Assembly (NCBI GenBank): GCA_011046405.1
Contig: DSAR01000424.1
Coordinates: forward strand, 1-17,092
Length of the DNA: 17,092 nucleotides
Reading direction: 5' to 3'
Source: Chloroflexota bacterium
GTDB lineage: Bacteria; Chloroflexota; Anaerolineae; B4-G1
Both the position numbers and the translations under genes were made by a program. Shown piece by piece: positions 7,948-14,025 of this stretch. Numbering within the stretch: the first letter of the stretch is position 1; every line of letters begins with the position of its first letter. The notes beneath the pieces were generated by a model. That model did no database searches and had not been told where the DNA came from. It worked only from the letters and a program-made list of their open reading frames with translations.

Positions 7948-7998
7948 GCCGTGTGGTGGTCGGGCCATCACGCGGCGCGACCCCGTATTATGACAGGG

Positions 7999-8104
7999 CC
8001 TAACCGATGGGATTCTTGTACAACGAGCAGGAGCGTGAAACCTTTGCTTGCCCTTCGCTTCTGCCGTCAGTAACCCTGATTGGCTCTAGCTCGTCCAGGT
8101 TAGG
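7999..8104 (+). repeat. CCTAACC...GGTTAGG dispersed repeat in the rplU leader
   Basis: This 106-bp stretch begins CCTAACC and ends GGTTAGG. Its last 31 bases match the copy before hpt2 at about 28 positions (CCCTGATTGGCTCT, then CCAGGTTAGG). The left end keeps GATTCTTG and an AACGAGCA remnant of the hairpin seen in the other copies. It sits inside the transcribed leader of rplU. No direct target duplication is clear. Confidence 0.65.
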
Positions 8105-8201
8105 GGATTCCGGCATTATTGGGTATCCCGCTTTTATTCCAGAAGCCGCTTTTCCAACGTTCTTATCCTGTTGAATCGGAAAAGCTGAGGGAGGATTTAT
8201 C

Positions 8202-8510
8202 GTGTATGCAGTGATGAAGTCGGGAGCGCGACAGTACCGGGCCGAAGAGGGCGAAACCATCCTCGTCGAGCGGCTGCCCGTTGAGGTCGGCCAAGAAGTC
8301 GAGATGGACGTCCTCCTCATCGCCGATGGAGACAACGTCCGGATCGGCCAGCCCTACGTCGAAGGGGCCAAGGTGTTGACCAAGGTCGTCGCGCAGGAAA
8401 AAGGGCCCAAAGTTCAAATTTTCAAGTACCACCCTCGGAAGCGCTATCGTAAACGGGCTGGTCATCGCCAGCATTATACGCGGCTGCGGGTGGAACAAAT
8501 TATGATATAG
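8202..8510 (+). CDS. rplU: 50S ribosomal protein L21
   Basis: A 102-residue protein, the normal length for bL21, which binds 23S rRNA in the large subunit. The family pattern is clear: an N-terminal YAVMKSGARQYRAEEGETIL strand pair, LLIADGDNVRIGQPYVEGAKV, and the basic C-terminus KYHPRKRYRKRAGHRQHYTR. The start is GTG at 8202, with GGGAGG seven bases upstream. The MYAVMKSG start matches other L21 proteins. It is followed 14 bases later by rpmA, the standard order. Expression is presumably driven by the consensus promoter at 7920-7947. Confidence 0.97.
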   Translation: MYAVMKSGARQYRAEEGETILVERLPVEVGQEVEMDVLLIADGDNVRIGQPYVEGAKVLTKVVAQEKGPKVQIFKYHPRKRYRKRAGHRQHYTRLRVEQIMI

Positions 8511-8524
8511 TAAGGAGGACGAAA

Positions 8525-8785
8525 ATGGCACACAAGAAAGGTGCTGGCAGCAGCCGTAATGGTCGCGACAGTCATTCGAAGCGACTGGGCATCAAAAAGT
8601 TCGGCGGCGAAGTCGTCAAAGCCGGGAACATCATTGTCCGGCAGCGAGGTACACGCATCAAGCCTGGGACGAACGTCGGATTGGGCAAGGATTACACCAT
8701 CTTTGCGACTAGCGATGGTTTCGTACGCTACGAATTCGTTCGAGGCGGCCGCAAACAGGTCAGCGTCTACCCGACACAGCAATAA
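8525..8785 (+). CDS. rpmA: 50S ribosomal protein L27
   Basis: An 86-residue bL27, a large-subunit protein whose N-terminus reaches towards the peptidyl transferase centre. It starts MAHKKGAGSSRNGRDSHSKR with the conserved KKGxGSSxNGRDS motif, then GIKKFGGEVVKAGNIIVRQR and GxxKDYTIFA. There is no cleavable N-terminal extension of the Firmicutes type. The Shine-Dalgarno AAGGAGG precedes the ATG by seven bases. Downstream, a mobile element separates it from rpmE. Confidence 0.97.
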   Translation: MAHKKGAGSSRNGRDSHSKRLGIKKFGGEVVKAGNIIVRQRGTRIKPGTNVGLGKDYTIFATSDGFVRYEFVRGGRKQVSVYPTQQ

Positions 8786-8901
8786 GTGCAAGGTATCTTC
8801 TCAATACGTTGACGGGAGAAACGCCGGAAAACCAGCGCTTTACTGGCATCTGTCGCAAGACGATCACACCCCCCTAAGAGATCGAGAAGATATGTGCAAG
8901 G
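8786..8901. mobile_element. MITE-like element, copy 3, between rpmA and rpmE
   Basis: The element spans about 8794-8893. The left end (G)TATCTTCTCAATA and right end GAGAAGATAT match the ends of copies 1 and 2. The direct repeat GTGCAAGG occurs at 8786-8793 and 8894-8901, with the first G of the left end shared with the repeat. The core is unlike that of copies 1 and 2, with only a weak CCAG...CTGG hairpin. The right-hand repeat contains the AAGG of the rpmE Shine-Dalgarno AAGGAGAG. Confidence 0.78.
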
Positions 8902-8911
8902 AGAGTAACGC

Positions 8912-9400
8912 ATGAAAGAGGGAATTCACCCCGAATACCATCCAGAGGCGCAAGTGACCTGCGCCTGTGGCAACAGCTGGGCCGTCGGGTCAACCCAGCC
9001 GGTTATCCGGACTGACATTTGCAACAAATGCCATCCGTTCTTCACTGGCGAACAGCGTATCGTAGACTCGGGTGGCCAGGTCGAACGCTTTATGCGGAAA
9101 CTAGAGCGTCGAGATCGCCTCATTGCCGAAGCAGAAGAGGAAAAGATGCGGGAAACCTCGACCGAACTTACCATTATGGATCTCGACATCCGGACGCAAG
9201 CCAAGAAGGTGCTTATCGGCGCCGGTCTCGAAACAGTTGGTGACGTCATGGCCAAGCTAGAAGAAAGCGAAGAGCTATTGACCAATCTGAGTGGTTTCGG
9301 TCTCAAGTCACTGGCAACGCTGAAGAAACGGTTGCGCGCCCGGGGCTTTGTCCTGCCGGGTGACGAAACACCGGAAGAGACGACCGAGCCCACCGAATAA
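8912..9400 (+). CDS. rpmE: 50S ribosomal protein L31 with C-terminal alpha-CTD-like domain
   Basis: A 162-residue protein, about twice the normal bL31 length. Residues 1 to about 70 are a zinc-type L31: HPEYHPE, Cys17 and Cys19 in TCACGNSW, then Cys37 and Cys40 in DICNKCHPFFTG, and QRIVDSGGQVERF. A charged helical linker follows (RRDRLIAEAEEEKMRE). From about residue 85 to 148 comes ELTIMDLDIR, GLETVGDVM, LSGFGLKSLATLKKRL and RGFVLPGD. This is the helix-hairpin-helix pattern of the RNA polymerase alpha C-terminal domain. In my by-eye alignment the DNA-contact arginine (E. coli Arg265) is replaced by Gln. An acidic tail ends the protein. The start ATG has AGGAGAG six bases upstream, and an intrinsic terminator follows. 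Confidence 0.93.
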   Translation: MKEGIHPEYHPEAQVTCACGNSWAVGSTQPVIRTDICNKCHPFFTGEQRIVDSGGQVERFMRKLERRDRLIAEAEEEKMRETSTELTIMDLDIRTQAKKVLIGAGLETVGDVMAKLEESEELLTNLSGFGLKSLATLKKRLRARGFVLPGDETPEETTEPTE

Positions 9401-9439
9401 ACTCGAGAAGGAAGTGTAGAACAACTCTTTGGCGACCAG

Positions 9440-9470
9440 TAGGGGCAGGTGTGGTCCTGCCCCTATTTTT
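9440..9470 (+). terminator. Intrinsic terminator after rpmE
   Basis: A perfect 10-bp stem TAGGGGCAGG / CCTGCCCCTA with a TGTGGT loop is followed by TTTTTGTG. It closes the rplU-rpmA-rpmE unit. Confidence 0.92.
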
Positions 9471-9572
9471 GTGTGCCTGTTCGCTCGAGCGCAATCACCT
9501 TCGCGTGATGCAAATATCAGATAAGACGTTATAGGCATTCAACGATCCAGACTTCGGCAGTCTCAAATGCCT

Positions 9573-9720
9573 GTCGTGTCGTAATTACTCAGCCTGCTGC
9601 CCGTTTGCAGCGGATGGGCGGGGGTTTGGGGTGTGTGGCGGTCGCTTCGCGACCGCCACACACCCCAAACCCCCATTCTCCGGCACAGCAAAGGGCTGGT
9701 CTGAGTAGTTACGTCGTGTC
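9573..9720. mobile_element. MITE-like hairpin element with 8-bp target duplication
   Basis: The element spans 9581-9712 (132 bp). Ends GTAATTACTCAG and CTGAGTAGTTAC are inverted repeats (11 of 12). They are flanked by a perfect direct repeat GTCGTGTC at 9573-9580 and 9713-9720. The core holds a perfect 26-bp stem, 9620-9645 against 9649-9674, with a 3-base TTC loop. The ends resemble those of the GTATC-type copies (GTA-CT-CTCA positions agree), and the duplication length is the same. There is no coding capacity. The element ends directly against TATAAT at 9721-9726, ahead of the thymidine kinase gene. Confidence 0.85.
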
Positions 9721-9740
9721 TATAATAAGAGGAAACCAAG

Positions 9741-10340
9741 GTGCACAATCAACCAAAAACAGGCTGGGTCGAAGTTATCTGCGGAAGCATGTTTTGCGGC
9801 AAGACCGAGGAACTGATTCGGCGCATTCGTCGCGCCCAGATCGCGCGCCAAAAAGTACAGGTCTTCAAACCGACCCTGGATAATCGGTACGCCGAGCGAG
9901 AGGTTACGTCGCACAACGGCATGCAGATGGAAGCCATGCCAGTCGAAAGTACAGCACAAGTGCGCGAACTGGTCGAGCCGGATACGACAGTCGTCGCCCT
10001 GGACGAGGCTCAATTCTTCGACGCCAACGTCGTCGCTCTATGTGACGTGTTGGCCGCCCAGGGCAAGCGCGTCATCGTCGCCGGGCTCGACATGGACTTC
10101 AAGGGCGAACCTTTTGGACCTATGCCAACGCTGATGGCGCGCGCCGAACGGGTGGATAAGCTCCAGGCTATTTGCGTGGTATGCGGCGAGCCAGCCAGTC
10201 GCACGCAACGCCTGATCGACGGGCAACCGGCCGCCTTCGACGATCCCATCATCCTGGTAGGCGCCAGAGAGGTTTACGAGGCGCGTTGCCGGGCATGTCA
10301 CGAAGTTCGACCGCCAGGAGATCGTAGAGACACCTCATGA
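9741..10340 (+). CDS. tdk: Thymidine kinase (type II)
   Basis: A 199-residue cytosolic enzyme that phosphorylates thymidine (and deoxyuridine) with ATP in pyrimidine salvage. The P-loop is GSMFCGKTEE (Lys21, Thr22). The Walker B-like DEAQFF contains the catalytic Glu89. The conserved GLDMDFKGEPFGPMP follows, and the structural zinc is held by Cys145, Cys148, Cys183 and Cys186 (CVVCG and CRACH). The length matches the type II family. The start is GTG at 9741, with AGAGG and AAGG-rich sequence just upstream. TATAAT at 9721 could be a -10, but I see no good -35. The stop overlaps the next start as ATGA, so it is translationally coupled to hpt1. Confidence 0.95.
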   Translation: MHNQPKTGWVEVICGSMFCGKTEELIRRIRRAQIARQKVQVFKPTLDNRYAEREVTSHNGMQMEAMPVESTAQVRELVEPDTTVVALDEAQFFDANVVALCDVLAAQGKRVIVAGLDMDFKGEPFGPMPTLMARAERVDKLQAICVVCGEPASRTQRLIDGQPAAFDDPIILVGAREVYEARCRACHEVRPPGDRRDTS

Positions 10341-10888
10341 TACGCCCTAATTCAATCGAAAAAATTCTATTAGACGAGCAGACTATCGCCCGGCGAGTTG
10401 ATGAGTTAGCCGCACAAATCAGTGCCGACTACGCCGACGCCGACCACCTGATGCTGGTCGGTGTATTGAAGGGATCTTTCATCTTCATGGCCGACCTGGC
10501 GCGACGCCTGCGCGTCGCTCACCACGTCGATTTCATCGCCCTTTCCAGTTACAATCGGGGCACCGTCAGCACGGGGGCGGTACGGCTGATCATGGACACC
10601 CGGGCCAGCCTCACCGACCGACACGTCCTCGTCATCGAAGACATCGTCGATACAGGTTATACGCTCAAATATCTCCTCCAGACATTCAGCGCCCGCAACC
10701 CGGCATCGCTGCGCGCGTGCGCCCTCCTCAGCAAACCGGAGCGGCGGGAGGTAGACGTCAAGGTCGATTACGTGGGTTTCGAGATCCCCGACGTATGGGT
10801 GGTCGGCTATGGGCTGGATTACAACGATCGTTTTCGAACGCTGCCTTATATCGGCGCGCTAAAACGCGAGGTCTACACAAAGCAGTAG
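10337..10888 (+). CDS. hpt: Hypoxanthine phosphoribosyltransferase, copy 1
   Basis: A 183-residue purine-salvage enzyme that joins hypoxanthine or guanine to PRPP to give IMP or GMP. The PPi loop is VGVLKGSFIF (near residue 45). The PRPP loop is VLVIEDIVDTGYTL (97-110) with Glu101 and Asp102 and the presumed catalytic Asp105. The base-binding and metal region is VDYVGFEIPDVWVVGYGLDY (Asp161). The ATG overlaps the tdk stop by four bases. A second, clearly paralogous gene follows in the same direction at 11009, separated almost entirely by a dispersed repeat. The two differ enough that one could have altered base preference, which sequence alone does not settle. Confidence 0.94.
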   Translation: MIRPNSIEKILLDEQTIARRVDELAAQISADYADADHLMLVGVLKGSFIFMADLARRLRVAHHVDFIALSSYNRGTVSTGAVRLIMDTRASLTDRHVLVIEDIVDTGYTLKYLLQTFSARNPASLRACALLSKPERREVDVKVDYVGFEIPDVWVVGYGLDYNDRFRTLPYIGALKREVYTKQ

Positions 10889-10890
10889 GC

Positions 10891-11000
10891 CCTAACCAAT
10901 AGAATCCTTGCACAGCGAGCAAGAATTTGGCGGTCAGTGCTTCCTTTTTGGCTCTGGCTCTGCTGGTAGCCCTGATTGGCTCTGGTTCATCCAGGTTAGG
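10891..11000 (+). repeat. CCTAACC...GGTTAGG dispersed repeat between the two hpt genes
   Basis: This 110-bp unit begins CCTAACC and ends GGTTAGG, with the hairpin CCTTGCACAGCGAGCAAG near the left end and TTGGCTCTGG-TTCAT-CCAGG near the right. It fills nearly the whole space between hpt1 and hpt2. Its final AGG plus the next two bases forms the AGGAG Shine-Dalgarno of hpt2 (10998-11002). The right end matches the rplU-leader copy at about 28 of 31 positions. Confidence 0.7.
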
Positions 11001-11008
11001 AGAAGAAG

Positions 11009-11557
11009 ATGGGCTTGAAGGACGACATTGCCCGAGTATTGATTCCAGAACAGGACATTCAGAAGAGAGTGGCGGAATTGGGAGCGGAGATCAACGCTAC
11101 ATATACCGACGAGGATGAGTTGATCCTCGTGTGTATTCTCAAAGGGGCTTTTATGTTCCTGGCCGACCTGGTCCGCTGCATGAACGTGCGACACGAGATC
11201 AATTTCATGGAAATTTCATCCTACGGCACGCGGGCGATGAGCAGCGGCGTGGTGCGCATCCTCCTGGACCTGGAACAAAACATCGACAAGCGCCACGTGT
11301 TGATCGTGGAAGACATCATCGACTCGGGCCGGACGTTGGACTACGTCACCCGCAATCTCGGCACGCGTGGGCCAGCCAGTATGCGAGTATGTACCTTGCT
11401 GAACAAGCCCTCTCGTCGCGAAATAGACGTCAATCTGGATTTCGTGGGGTTTGAGGTGCCCGACGAATTCGTCGTCGGGTATGGGCTGGATTTCGCCGAG
11501 GATTATCGCAACCTGCGCTTCATCGGCATCCTGCGCGAAGAGGCTTACCGGATATAG
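11009..11557 (+). CDS. hpt: Hypoxanthine phosphoribosyltransferase, copy 2
   Basis: A 182-residue paralogue of the preceding gene with the same landmarks: VCILKGAFMF, the PRPP loop VLIVEDIIDSGRTL (Glu101, Asp102, Asp105) and LDFVGFEVPDEFVVGYGLDF. The PRPP loop DSGRTL is closer to the classical HGPRT form than the DTGYTL of copy 1. It belongs to purine salvage in the cytosol. The ATG at 11009 has AGGAG six bases upstream, contributed by the end of a dispersed repeat. A small CCTCGCGAGG palindrome lies about 40 bases after the stop, but no T run follows, so no terminator is called. The TetR gene converges on it. Confidence 0.94.
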   Translation: MGLKDDIARVLIPEQDIQKRVAELGAEINATYTDEDELILVCILKGAFMFLADLVRCMNVRHEINFMEISSYGTRAMSSGVVRILLDLEQNIDKRHVLIVEDIIDSGRTLDYVTRNLGTRGPASMRVCTLLNKPSRREIDVNLDFVGFEVPDEFVVGYGLDFAEDYRNLRFIGILREEAYRI

Positions 11558-11635
11558 CGACTCCCCCTCATAACGCGAAGTCTCAAAGATCGACCTCGCG
11601 AGGATTTCGGAATAGATTTCAATTCAAAAGGGGTT

Positions 11636-12256
11636 TCACGACGACTTCCTCCACTCAGGCCCCGCCAATCCTTCGAGCATCAAGTCAACGACATCCTCAA
11701 GCATGTCCGAAATAGATTCAGAACGACGTTCGTAATGCCACGTGACAAGTTGCTGGAAAAGCAGCGCCCGAATCAACCCACCCACGTACAGGGGATCCAG
11801 ATCATCCCGAATCTCGTCGGCTGCCTGAGCCTCTCGCACCTGATCGGCCAGGAGATTGGTCAGTGTATAAAGCGAGTGAAAGTCGGAAGTAAAGCGACAG
11901 GCTGCGAAGAGACGCCGCACTATGACGGGATCAGACAATGGGTCTTCTGCAATCAGGCATAGCGCTTTTTTGATCCGCGCGATGGGGCTGGACAGTTTGC
12001 TGCGCTCAGGGGACAACGCATCCGCCAACTCCTGAAGTTGCCACTCGATCAGGGCGGGCAAGATCGCATCCTTGGCCTCGAAATAATTGAAGAACGTGCT
12101 CTTCGCCACGTCGGCGACTGTGGCAATCTGTTCAATGGTCGCTTCATTGTAGCCTCGCTCACGGAACAGACGTAACGCCGCTTCCAACAATCGCTGGCGG
12201 GTCTCTTGTTTCTTGCGTTCTCTTCGCGATAATTCTTCAGACATCGGTTGAAACAC
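11636..12256 (-). CDS. TetR-family transcriptional regulator
   Basis: A 206-residue one-component repressor-type protein. The N-terminal TetR helix-turn-helix is complete: QRLLEAALRLFRERGYNEAT, IEQIATVADVAKSTFFNYFE and AKDAILPALIE (about residues 20-70). The C-terminal ligand and dimerisation domain is helical and not specific enough to name a ligand. The GTG at 12254-12256 is used here; an ATG at 12244 would remove four residues, and neither has a strong Shine-Dalgarno. A consensus promoter and an inverted repeat lie upstream on the same strand, which suggests autorepression. No adjacent efflux or metabolic gene is visible as an obvious target. It lies downstream of the signalling genes on the same strand but is likely its own transcription unit. 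Confidence 0.92.
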   Translation of the reverse strand: MFQPMSEELSRRERKKQETRQRLLEAALRLFRERGYNEATIEQIATVADVAKSTFFNYFEAKDAILPALIEWQLQELADALSPERSKLSSPIARIKKALCLIAEDPLSDPVIVRRLFAACRFTSDFHSLYTLTNLLADQVREAQAADEIRDDLDPLYVGGLIRALLFQQLVTWHYERRSESISDMLEDVVDLMLEGLAGPEWRKSS

Positions 12257-12282
12257 CGTATTTTCCCAGGCGGTCCAGAAAC

Positions 12283-12303
12283 CAGGTTTTTTTGAAAAAC
12301 CTG
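12283..12303. repeat. Palindrome in the tetR leader
   Basis: A perfect 9-bp inverted repeat CAGGTTTTT/AAAAACCTG with a TTG centre lies between the putative operator and the tetR start. It could be a second operator or an mRNA hairpin. On the minus strand it has no T run after it. Confidence 0.55.
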
Positions 12304-12316
12304 CTTTCTTTTTTGT

Positions 12317-12343
12317 GACCCTGGAACAAAAATGACCAGGGTC
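12317..12343. promoter_or_regulatory. Putative TetR operator (inverted repeat)
   Basis: GACCCTGG (12317-12324) and CCAGGGTC (12336-12343) form a perfect 8-bp inverted repeat with an 11-bp centre. It begins two bases downstream of the -10 of the tetR promoter on the minus strand, thus covering the transcription start. This position suits autorepression by the product of the gene. Confidence 0.65.
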
Positions 12344-12345
12344 GG

Positions 12346-12374
12346 ATTATAAATGAAGCCCCATCACCTGTCAA
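12346..12374 (-). promoter_or_regulatory. Consensus promoter of the tetR gene
   Basis: On the minus strand, TTGACA (12369-12374) is followed by a 17-bp spacer and TATAAT (12346-12351), an exact match to both sigma-70 hexamers. It gives an mRNA leader of roughly 80 bases. Confidence 0.82.
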
Positions 12375-12413
12375 ATAAAAGGCAGGTCAATGGCCAAAAC
12401 GCTGGGTAGCGAA

Positions 12414-12443
12414 ACGCCGCCTCACCGTAGGGCGAGGCGGCGT
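12414..12443 (-). terminator. GC-rich hairpin after the hybrid kinase gene, possible terminator
   Basis: A perfect 10-bp stem ACGCCGCCTC/GAGGCGGCGT with a 10-base loop lies about 60 bases past the stop of the kinase gene. On the minus strand it is followed only by TTTCG, a weak T tract. It may terminate the signalling genes partially. Confidence 0.45.
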
Positions 12444-12504
12444 ACAGCCTGGACTTTGAGTGATAGAATCTATGCTAATTCAGAAAGCGTCTTCCAACAA
12501 AACC

Positions 12505-14025
12505 TTAGAGCGTCCCCAACGTGCGGCGGATGCTCTCCATCAGTTTTTCGAAGGCGAATGGTTTGGTGATATGCTCCACGGCCCCCTGGGCGCTACCGGT
12601 TTGATCGGGCAGGAGAACAGACACGATAATGACCGGGATTTCCGCTGTCTCCGGGTTCGATTTGACCTGATGCAAGACCTCCATACCGGTGATGTCGGGC
12701 AGCATCATATCCAGCGTTATCAGATCAATCCTGTGCGCCCGGGTGAGCGCGACCGCCTCCTCACCATAGGCGGTCGTGAAGACCTTGAAACCCTCTCGCT
12801 GCAACTGGAGCGATATGAGCTGCGCGATGTCCTCGTCATCCTCCACCACCAAGACGGTGGGCGCATCCCCCAGTTTCTCAGCCCGCTTGATCTGGGGCTC
12901 CTGTAGTACATCGATGTGGGTGGGCAGGATGAAGGTGAACGTGTTCCCCCGGCTCAACTCACTCTCAACCCACAGTCGCCCACCGTGCATTTCGACCAGC
13001 ATCCGCGCTATCGGCAGCTCGAGCCCGGTGCCATGAACCTTGTGGGTGAGGGAATCGGCCGTGCGGTGGAAACGCTGAAAGATCTGAGCCTTATCCTCGG
13101 GGGAAAGGCCAGCCCCGGTGTTACTGACGCTCACCTGAACCCCCTCTTCCGACCGAGAGAGCGCCAGCGTCACCCGCCCACCCTCGGGGGTAGAACGCCA
13201 GGCATTTTCGGCCAGATTGGTCACGATCTGGCAAAGGCGATCCTCATCCCCCAAAACAGATCCCACATCAGGATCTATCTCCAGTTTCAAGCCGATTTCC
13301 TTATCCTTGCACGGTTGCTTGATCGAATCGGCCACGTTGCGGATGATCGATTCCAGTTGGACCGGCTGGATATCCAGATCGAGCCGATAGCTCTCGACCC
13401 GGCTGATATCCAACAGGTCGTTGATCAACGCAACCAAATGGTCAGCGTTGTTCTGCACAATCTGCAGGAAACGCACGTTCTCCTTGCCCAAACGCTCGGC
13501 CGCATCGTGCAGCAACAAATCGCAATAGCCCTTGATCGCTGTCAACGGCAAGCGCAGTTCGTGAGAAACGTTGGAGACAAAATCGCTCCGAGAGCGGTCT
13601 GCCTCGACCTCTCGTGTGATGTCACGCAAAACGATCACGATTCCCAGGAACTCGCCTACGTCGCTCAGGACCGGTGAGAGATGAGCTTGGATGAAACGAG
13701 TGCCGATCTCGATAATCGTCTCAGCCGGTTTACCACTCTGACCGTAGGAATACGGATCCTTGTGCAAGCGCCCCATCGCCTCGGCAATGGTCAAACGTCC
13801 CCGCGCCGAAAACGGCTCAAGCAACTCGTCCACCGATTGTCCTAGCGCCTCGTCGGCGTCCAAATTCACCATTCGAGCAGCGGCCCGATTGAGCAGCAAC
13901 ACCTGACCGTTGACATCACTGATGACGACGCCATCGGTGATAGACGCAAGCGCAGCATGCTCAATCTCAGTCTGCAACAACGACTGTCCTTCCATTTCTT
14001 TTATACGTGCATTCTGCTTCATCAT
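12505..14025 (-). CDS. PAS hybrid sensor histidine kinase with C-terminal receiver
   Basis: A 506-residue cytosolic protein without membrane segments. The order is a short N-terminal helix, a PAS domain (about 20-140, ASITDGVVISDVNGQVLLLN), HisKA with His155 in VSHELRLPLTAIKGY, HATPase_c (about 225-370) and a receiver (about 390-506) with VVEDDED, phospho-acceptor Asp439 in LDMMLPD and Lys488 in TKPF. The N-box Asn274 is kept (NLAENA). However, G1 reads NTGAGL instead of DxGxG (Asn302), and G2 reads GTGLELPIA instead of GTGLGLxI (Glu in place of Gly). ATP binding is therefore questionable. The ATG overlaps the cheB stop by four bases, so it is translationally coupled to CheB. It would receive a signal through PAS and pass phosphate to its own or another receiver. 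Confidence 0.93.
   Translation of the reverse strand: MMKQNARIKEMEGQSLLQTEIEHAALASITDGVVISDVNGQVLLLNRAAARMVNLDADEALGQSVDELLEPFSARGRLTIAEAMGRLHKDPYSYGQSGKPAETIIEIGTRFIQAHLSPVLSDVGEFLGIVIVLRDITREVEADRSRSDFVSNVSHELRLPLTAIKGYCDLLLHDAAERLGKENVRFLQIVQNNADHLVALINDLLDISRVESYRLDLDIQPVQLESIIRNVADSIKQPCKDKEIGLKLEIDPDVGSVLGDEDRLCQIVTNLAENAWRSTPEGGRVTLALSRSEEGVQVSVSNTGAGLSPEDKAQIFQRFHRTADSLTHKVHGTGLELPIARMLVEMHGGRLWVESELSRGNTFTFILPTHIDVLQEPQIKRAEKLGDAPTVLVVEDDEDIAQLISLQLQREGFKVFTTAYGEEAVALTRAHRIDLITLDMMLPDITGMEVLHQVKSNPETAEIPVIIVSVLLPDQTGSAQGAVEHITKPFAFEKLMESIRRTLGTL

Noticed and set aside
7948..8201. Autoregulatory L21-type leader RNA or riboswitch
   Set aside because: The leader is mostly a dispersed repeat and I could not match it to any known leader structure.
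9620..9674. Large perfect hairpin as a terminator or regulatory RNA
   Set aside because: It has no T tract and is fully contained in an element with inverted ends and target duplication, which explains it better.
11604..11625. Terminator after hpt2 (CCTCGCGAGG palindrome just upstream, near 11596)
   Set aside because: The palindrome is short and is not followed by a T run.
12916..13677. 253-codon plus-strand ORF
   Set aside because: It is antisense to the hybrid kinase, whose domains are continuous on the other strand. It is a shadow frame in GC-rich DNA.
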